DNA from: Atherix ibis
Lineage: Eukaryota > Arthropoda > Insecta > Diptera > Athericidae
Length of the DNA stretch: 64,000 nucleotides
Direction of reading: 5' to 3'
Assembly (NCBI GenBank): GCA_958298945.1
Contig: OY282605.1
Span: 9,881,811-9,945,810, forward strand
The notes under the pieces are model-generated. The model searched no databases. It was not told the origin of the DNA and saw nothing but the letters and a program-made list of their open reading frames with translations. Of this stretch, positions 57,640-64,000 are shown one piece after another (within the stretch, counting starts at the first letter, position 1; each line of letters begins with the position of its first letter). A program made the position numbers and the translations under genes.

Positions 57640-59690
57640 AACTGACCAAATTTCATATCCTTGACAACATTGTTGACCTAATTTTATGCAAATGGGATAT
57701 AACTTGTAGAAAATGGGATTCAATTCTATCGTTGATGTTATTTTACAAGGCTTAGTAGTTAACCTAATTTTATTCAAATGGTCAAGAAAAAGATTCGAAA
57801 AATCCATTTGTTGACCTAGTTTCATGGGACGGTTCAATGCCGCTAAATGGGAAAAGAGTAAAAGACCCTAAAGCAAATGCTGACAAATATTGGAGCTGAC
57901 CTAATTTCTTATGAATGGTAATTGATGTAGATCGTTGGCCTAATAACATCTAATAATAAAGTGACCTTCAGATAAATGATAGCAAATAAAAAATGACCTA
58001 AAGAAAAATGCAAACGAACCTATCCATTGACCTAATCTAATGTGAGACGTCCAAAGCGGAGAGTATAATCGTCAAGTCTTATTAAACTAAACTGAACAAA
58101 TCTGGTAGTGGATCTAATTTGATACAAGCTGACAAAAGCTTCGAGAAAATATTGTATTAATAAAGTTTGTACGTTGACCTAGTTTCATTCAAAGGCCAAT
58201 ACTTTACGAAAAATATATGCAAAATCCATTTGTTGATCCAGTTTCATGCGACGGTTCAATGACTCCAAATAGGAAAAGACCAATCGACCCTAAGGCAAAT
58301 GCTAACAAATATTGGCGCTGACCTAATTTATTATAATTGACCAATGTATATGAAAACTATTTAAACAAAACCTGTTAATTGACCTAGTTTAATGCAAATA
58401 AAGAATGACCTTAAGAAAAATGCAAACGAATCTATCCATTGACCTAATCTGTTGTGAGAGGTCCAAGACCTTGACGCAACTGAAAGCAAATCTTATCGTT
58501 AGCTTAATATCATGTAATAATAAAGTGACCTTCAGACAAATGATAGAAAAACCTATTGTTGACCTAGTGTTATGTGGCAGATGAAACGGATCTGGTAGTT
58601 GACATAATTTGATACAAGCTGACAAAAGTTGTGAGGAAAATAATAACAAACATAGTACGTGGACCTAGTTTCATTTAATACTTTACGAAAAATATATGCA
58701 AAATCCATTTGTTGATCTAGTTCCATGGGACGGTTCAATGACTCCAAATAGGAAAAGACTAAACGACCCTAAGACAAATGCTAACAAACATTGGCGCTGA
58801 CCTAATTTATTATAATTGGCCAATGTATTTGACAAATATTTACAAAAAACGTATTAATTGACCTAGTTTAATGCAATTAAAGAATGACCTAAAGAAAAAT
58901 GCAAACGAATCTATCCATTGACCTAATCTGTTGTGAGAGGTCCAAGACCTTGACGCAACTGAGCCAGTTTCTTGTAATAATAAAGTGACCTTCAGACAAA
59001 CGATAGAAAAACCTATTGTTGACCCAGTTTCATAAGGCAGGTGATACGGGTCTGGTAGTTGACCTAATTTGATAAAAGCGGACAAAAGCTTTGAGAAAAC
59101 GAATGACCTTTTTCAAATGAAGGTTCAATGACCTTGTTCAAATACAAACAAATTTTGCCAGAATTGTTATAGACCCAATGACCCTAAGGAAAATATTATG
59201 AAACCTTGGCGCTGACCTAATTTCTTGTGATCGGTGGATTTGTTCGTCAGCTAATATTACCAAACTAAACAGAAAAAATCTAGTAATTGACCTAATTTGA
59301 TACAAATGGACAAAAGCTTTATAAAAAATATTAATAAAGTTTTAACGTTGACATAGTTTCATGCGAAAAAAAGTAGTACTTTAAAAAAATATGAAAGCAA
59401 CCATTTGTTGACCTAGTTTTATGATAAAGTTCAATGACGAATTCTGTTGTTGAACTAAAAATGTAAGCAAATCTGTTCTTCTCTTGAAAATGGGCAATGA
59501 GTCTTGTCGCTGACCTAATTTTTGTACAAACACCTAATTTCTTTAAAAAAATGCAATATGAAACTAAAACCTGGTAATTGACTTACCAGACTTGACTCAA
59601 AGGAAGACACCTTGATATAAATGTAAGCATCGTTGACCTAATTTCACATATACGAGTAGGGTGAATGATCTTAACTGAAAAGGCATTAAA
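57640..59690. repeat. degenerate tandem array with TTGACCTAATTTCATG box
   Basis: At least 25 boxes of the form TTGACCTA(A/G)TTTCATG recur, for example at about 57668, 57811, 58174, 58378, 58439, 58558, 58658, 58858, 59219 and 59409. Spacing is mostly 50-85 bp. A higher-order pattern is visible: TGTTGATC followed by GACGGTTCAATGACTCCAAA is found at 58231 and 58710, 479 bp apart, with the intervening boxes in the same order. A related block starts at 57809. The open frames on the minus strand here are translations of the repeat. Confidence 0.85.
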
Positions 59691-59888
59691 CCGTATCGTT
59701 CAAATAGTTTTATTTGAAAATACGGTGATTTTGCGGAATATTTGAATATGACAAATAAGACAACTTAATTTTATATTGAAGAAACTTAAGTTGTGGCCTA
59801 AGGCCACAAACTATTTCAATTTATTTACTAGATAAAAAAATTTCAGTAAATATTATAAAACTTTTCTGATAATTGTACATTTTTAAAT
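59691..59888. other. spacer, includes 3' region of the coiled-coil gene
   Basis: AT-rich DNA between the array and the stop codon of the minus-strand gene. It includes AAGTTGTGGCCTAAGGCCACAAACT near 59790, a perfect 14 bp palindrome (GTGGCCTAAGGCCAC-type) of unknown meaning. A poly(A) signal would be expected here but none is distinctive. Confidence 0.35.
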
Positions 59889-60444
59889 TTATATCCTCAT
59901 CTTTTTCTGTATAGAATCTTTTTCCTTTTTATTATCATTATTTTCAGAATTCAGAAATTTAATCCGGCGTACCCCTCTGGGACGCACGCGTCTCATAATG
60001 CTCGTAGGACCATATGCCGAAATTTGTTGTGTGTCTAACTCTGCATCTTCGGGTATAGTAGGAAGCGTTCGCATCTGAGTTTTACCAATTTCGTTCACTA
60101 ATAACATTTCATAATTATGTTCATTAATATAAAAAAATATTAGTGATAAGCAGCAAAGTATTTTTGGCAAGGTGCTTATCAGAAAACTGTTTACCATTTT
60201 TATCCAAAAATGCCCTCCGTTTTGTTTTTGTAATTTGCGTTTGTTTCTGAGGCTTACTTGGTCCATCAATCTTCGTATTTGTTTCAACAACGCTTTCAAC
60301 AACGAATTTTCTTGTTTTTATTCTAGACTCATCTACACTTTTTTGTAATTTATTTAATCTAGTTAGACAGATTCCAATTTCATCCTTTATTTTCTTAGCT
60401 TCTGCTTGATTAGAAGCAAACCTTTTTTTCAAATCGGAATCCAT
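59889..60444 (-). CDS. small coiled-coil protein, two exons, unrecognised
   Basis: Exon 1 runs from ATG at 60444 to 60195 and exon 2 from 60097 to TAA at 59889-59891, with a 97-base GT-AG intron (donor GTAAAC, acceptor TTATTAG). The spliced product has 152 residues. An in-frame ATG at 60537 would add 31 residues; I chose the inner start because MDSDLKKRF opens the charged helical region, but either is possible. Residues 1-45 (LKKRFASNQAEAKKIKDEIG and onward) have heptad-like Leu/Ile spacing of a coiled coil. The middle is Lys/Thr/Gln-rich. The C-terminal part holds TLPTIPEDAELDTQQISAYG and the very basic SIMRRVRPRGVRRIKF. This mix suggests a nuclear, perhaps chromatin or kinetochore-type, protein, but I do not recognise the family. 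It lies between two repeat arrays. Confidence 0.5.
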
Positions 60445-60537
60445 CACTTTTAATTCTTTTACTTCACTAAAAATGTCACAAATTTCTTTTATATAAACTA
60501 AAACTTTTCTGACAAATTTCAACGTTAATGTGATCAT

Positions 60538-61074
60538 TTCATCATTAATACCACAATTTTCAGTGTTTAAACATACGGTTTATAGTATTTTAAAAATTAC
60601 ATCACAATAATTTGATAATTCAAGAATTTTTTGTTAAAAAAATATTAAATTTTAAAAATGACATTTACAAATAGCAATGAATTTATAAAATTAACGAAAT
60701 TAATATTATTTGAGAACGGATTAAACAAAAATTATTTTTTTTATTTCATTTTTTGTTAACTAATAAATTATTTTAATACGCAATGCCAACTTAGTTACTA
60801 TAGAAGACACTTTACTTTGGAAAGAAGAAATATCAATTTGAGTAAGAGTAAAAAAAAATGTTCAAATTGATATTAAACATTATTATTTTGATTGAGACAA
60901 TACTTCTTCGTCATATTCCAGTTAAGTAGTTTTAAACAAATTGAATCTCTTCAGCATTAACAGAATTTATAATTAATCTTGAATATATTTAATTTATACT
61001 ATTTTTCTTACTATTGAAAACTCGACCTTGTAGGAAGGTACCCACCAAACAGGGGAAAAAATATTAATTTTGCG
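60538..61074. other. upstream region of the coiled-coil gene
   Basis: AT-rich; should contain the promoter of the minus-strand gene. No TATA box, DRE or other distinctive motif seen. Confidence 0.35.
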
Positions 61075-64000
61075 CTCTTTTAAATGGATTTGTTTAAAAA
61101 CGTATGCTCAAATTTGATCAGATTTTTTAAAATTTGCTCAAATTGCATTTTTAAATCAATTTATTCAGACTTTTACTCGGGTTTAGGGAAAGTTTAAAAA
61201 AAATTTTAATTTAAAATAGATTTAATTTCAGGTTGAAAATAGTTCTCGAACCAAATTATTCAGAAAAAAGCGTTTAATAATATAATTTTTGTGCTTTTGA
61301 AATTAATTTATTAAAATACCGTTGCTCAATTATGAGCATATTTTTAAATATTTTTTGATACAAAATTATTTGTGTTTTATCTACTGAACATATTTTTAGG
61401 GAAAAAAGAAATTCTTGCAATAATTATTGTTTTTTTATGAATGTGTTTCATAGATCTTTGCTCCACTATAAGCAGATTTTTAAAAACTTTTATGTAAATT
61501 CGGAATTGAAGATATATATTGAGAAAAGAGCTTTTATTACTACAATTTTTACACTTTTGAAACCAATTTATTCAAAAATCTTTGCTTAACGATGACGCAG
61601 ATTTTTTTTGAAACTTTTTGACTGTATTTTTATTTGTTTTGTTATTTTTAATCAATTTTTTTATTTAATAAATATGACTAAAAAATTTTGCTTAACTACA
61701 AGTATATTTTTTCAAATAGTTCTTCAATTTTAATATTCTTAAAATTTGATGCGGGGTAGTACCTATCAAATTAATTTTTGCTTCCTTTTTTTAATAAATT
61801 TATTGCAAGATTTTAAAATCTTACAATTATTGGCAATTTTCTTTGTAAATTACTTCACTTATTTAATAAGTTTTAAATTTTTGGTTGAAAGTAAATATTG
61901 ACAGAAGGAAAGGTTTTAAAAAATTTTGCTTGTTTTCCAAATAAATTAACGAGAATATTTTTGCTCAATTATGAGCGTGTTTTTTGTCAAATTTCCAGAT
62001 TTACTTATTATCGTTTAAATATTCAGTTCTAAATAATTTTCGATTAATATAATCTGCTAATTAAGTTTTGTGGAAGTTTGAATGAAGAATTGTGTTATAA
62101 TTTTTGCCTTATTTTTTAAATAAATTTATTAGTATTTATTGCTCAATTGCACGCCATTTATTATTTGCTTTATACATTTATTTATTTTTCTTTAAATTTT
62201 TAGTTTGCAGTACATATTAACAAAAATTAGCGATAGTAAATATTTTATTGCTATAATTTTTGACTTTTCTTATAAATTTATTATTAGAATTTTATGTGAT
62301 TGTAAATTTTTTTTTTACAAAACCATAGATTTTGTTTCTTTAATTTTTTTAAAATAAATTTATTTGATTTCTTTGTCCCACAGTGAGCAATATTTTTTTA
62401 TTAATTCATTTAAATATTATTATTTAAATTTGTGTTTACAGATGCTTTTCGAAAATGATTTTGATGATAAAAAACCTCTTGCTTTATAATTTATACATTT
62501 TCAAATTTATTTATTTTAGTTGTCTACCTAAATTGTAAGCAAATGTTTTTAAAATTTTACATTTAAGTCATTGTTGTTTACAATTTGGGTTGGTAGCAAT
62601 TTTCGAGGAAGTTTTAATTATAAACAATATTTTTTTGCTATAATTGCTTTATTTTATGAGTATTTTAAATTCTTTTGCTCAATTGTGAGCAATTTTTCAA
62701 AAATATTGATGGATTTCAAATAATTTAAATTTCGAATTGGAGGTACCTGTTGAGAAAATTCTTCAATTGTTAAAATTTTGTTCGTAGAATTTTAATTTTT
62801 TTATAATGTTTTTCAAATATCATTAGCTCAACAGTTAGCATTTTTTTAAATTTATTTGCGTATACTACTATTATTTAAATTTGTATTTAGAGCTGCTTTT
62901 AGAAAATTATTTTGATGAAATAGAAACCTCTTGTACCATAATTTATGCATTTTCAAATTGATTTATTTTAATTCTTTAGATCAATTGTAAGCAATTGTGT
63001 TTAAAATTCTATATTTATTCATTATTGTTTATAATTTGAGTTGGCAGCATTTTCCGAGGAAGTTTTAATGATAAACAAGAATTTTCTGCTATGACTGCTT
63101 TACTTTATATAAAATTATTTTGCTCAATTGTGAGCAATTTCTGAAAAACATTGATAGATTTAAAAGTATTTAAATTTGGTTTTGGAGGAACCTATTAAGA
63201 AAATTCTTCAATAGTTAATATTTTTTCGAATTTTTTAGCTCAACGGTGAGCAATTTTTTAAAATTAATTTTAGCAAATAACTACTATTTAAATTTGTATT
63301 TATTGTATAACCATTTTTACAAAAAGTTTGATGATAAAAAACCTCTTCTTGTATAATTTTTGTATTTTCAAATTGATTTATTTATATTGCTTAGCTCAAT
63401 TGTAAGCAATTGATTTGTAATTTCTACATTTATTTATTATTGTTTATAATTTGAGTTGGCAGTATTTTTCGAAGAAGTTCCAACAATAAATAAAAATCTT
63501 TTGCTATAATTTTTGCTTTTTTTCTAAATTAATTTTAATTTGTTTTGTTCAATTGTGAGCATATTATTCAAAGATATTGATCGGTTTTAAATTATTTAAA
63601 TTTAGAATTGGAGGTGCCTGTTAAAAAAAATTCCTCAATAGTTAAGATTTTGTTACTAGAATTTTAATTTTGTTTATAAATTTTTTCGAATTTTTTTTCT
63701 CAACGGTGAGGAATTTTTTAAAATTTAGTTTTAGCAAATAACTATTATTTAAATTTGTATTTCGAACTACTTTTAGAAAATTACTTTGATGATAAGAAAA
63801 CCTCTTCTACATTAATTTATGCATTTTCAAATTGATTTATTTTAATTGTGTAGCTGAATTGTAAGCAATTGTGTTTAAAATTCTATTTTTATTCATTATT
63901 GTTTATAATTTGAGTTGGCAGCATTTTCAAGGAAGTTTTATTGATAAACAAGAATGTTAAAATTTATTTTAAATTCTTTTGCTTAATTGTGAGCAATTAA
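61075..64000. repeat. satellite array with three-subunit higher-order repeat
   Basis: A box of the form TTGCTCAATTGTGAGCAATT recurs about every 120-155 bp from 61085 to the window end. In the last part boxes lie at 62675, 62825, 62977, 63119, 63238, 63393, 63545, 63699, 63852 and 63979. Three versions alternate: TTGCTCAATTGTGAGC, AGCTCAACGGTGAGC and AGCTCAATTGTAAGC. This gives a higher-order unit of about 426-444 bp, seen three times. Sequence between boxes agrees too, for example GAGGTACCTGTTGAGAAAAT after the first version and AACCTCTT before the third. The box core GCTCAATTGTGAGC is almost palindromic. Earlier units are more diverged and lack the clear three-part order. The array continues beyond the window. 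Confidence 0.88.

Noticed and set aside
1..64000. tRNA, rRNA or snRNA genes
   Set aside because: I looked for tRNA B-box-like GGTTCGAATCC strings and rRNA-like blocks and saw none, but a covariance search was not possible.

Overview
The window is animal nuclear DNA, most likely from a higher (cyclorrhaphan) fly. It is strongly AT-rich, its genes have short GT-AG introns, two conserved genes read like their Drosophila counterparts (Rap2l and the PWP1 homologue nclb), and much of the rest is mariner, Tc1/mariner-type and non-LTR (Jockey, R1, I, RTE-like) transposon remains of the kind common in Diptera. Nothing bacterial or viral was seen.

Layout. 1-1.5 kb: nested transposon relics (a mariner inside a Jockey-type reverse transcriptase relic, then a Tc1/mariner-type relic). 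3.1-4.2 kb: a tandem array of about 350 bp units that ends next to the splice donor of the first coding exon of Rap2l (minus strand, 4243-4377). 4.4-10.05 kb: the presumed Rap2l upstream region, with (GTT)n tracts, an A/T hairpin-type repeat, GAGA and CA tracts and a DRE-like inverted repeat. 10.7-13.25 kb: three Tc1/mariner-type relics. 13.9-16.15 kb: the complete ten-exon PWP1/nclb gene, the only full conserved gene in the window. 16.6-19.2 kb: an R1-like non-LTR element with a partial head-to-tail second copy. 19.2-23.3 kb: Mos1-type mariner, DD41D-type and Jockey relics. 24.7-26.6 kb: two degenerate minisatellite arrays. 27.7-34 kb: mariner, I-like and RTE-like relics, plus one coding-like orphan exon at 31.0-31.2 kb. 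37.4-38.5 kb: a minisatellite and a mariner carrying a large palindrome. 40.9-48.9 kb: an almost intact mariner, several relics and a candidate small secreted-peptide gene at 46.1 kb. 52.1-56 kb: a second well-preserved mariner and a DD41D element inserted inside an older relic of its own type. 57.6-59.7 kb: a degenerate TTGACCTA-box array. 59.9-60.5 kb: a small two-exon coiled-coil gene. 61.1-64 kb: a satellite with a three-subunit higher-order repeat.

Working genes are few: Rap2l (a Ras-family GTPase, first coding exon only), PWP1/nclb (a WD-repeat nucleolar/chromatin protein) and, less certainly, the coiled-coil gene, the secreted peptide and the orphan exon. They do not form a pathway. 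The most unusual material is structural: one transposase lineage with DD41D spacing present in many decay states and nested in itself, palindromic fold-back duplications inside two mariner copies and a fold-back of mariner-like ends, and several tandem-repeat families built around palindromic or box motifs. Boundaries of old relics are approximate because they were read by eye from frameshifted translations.
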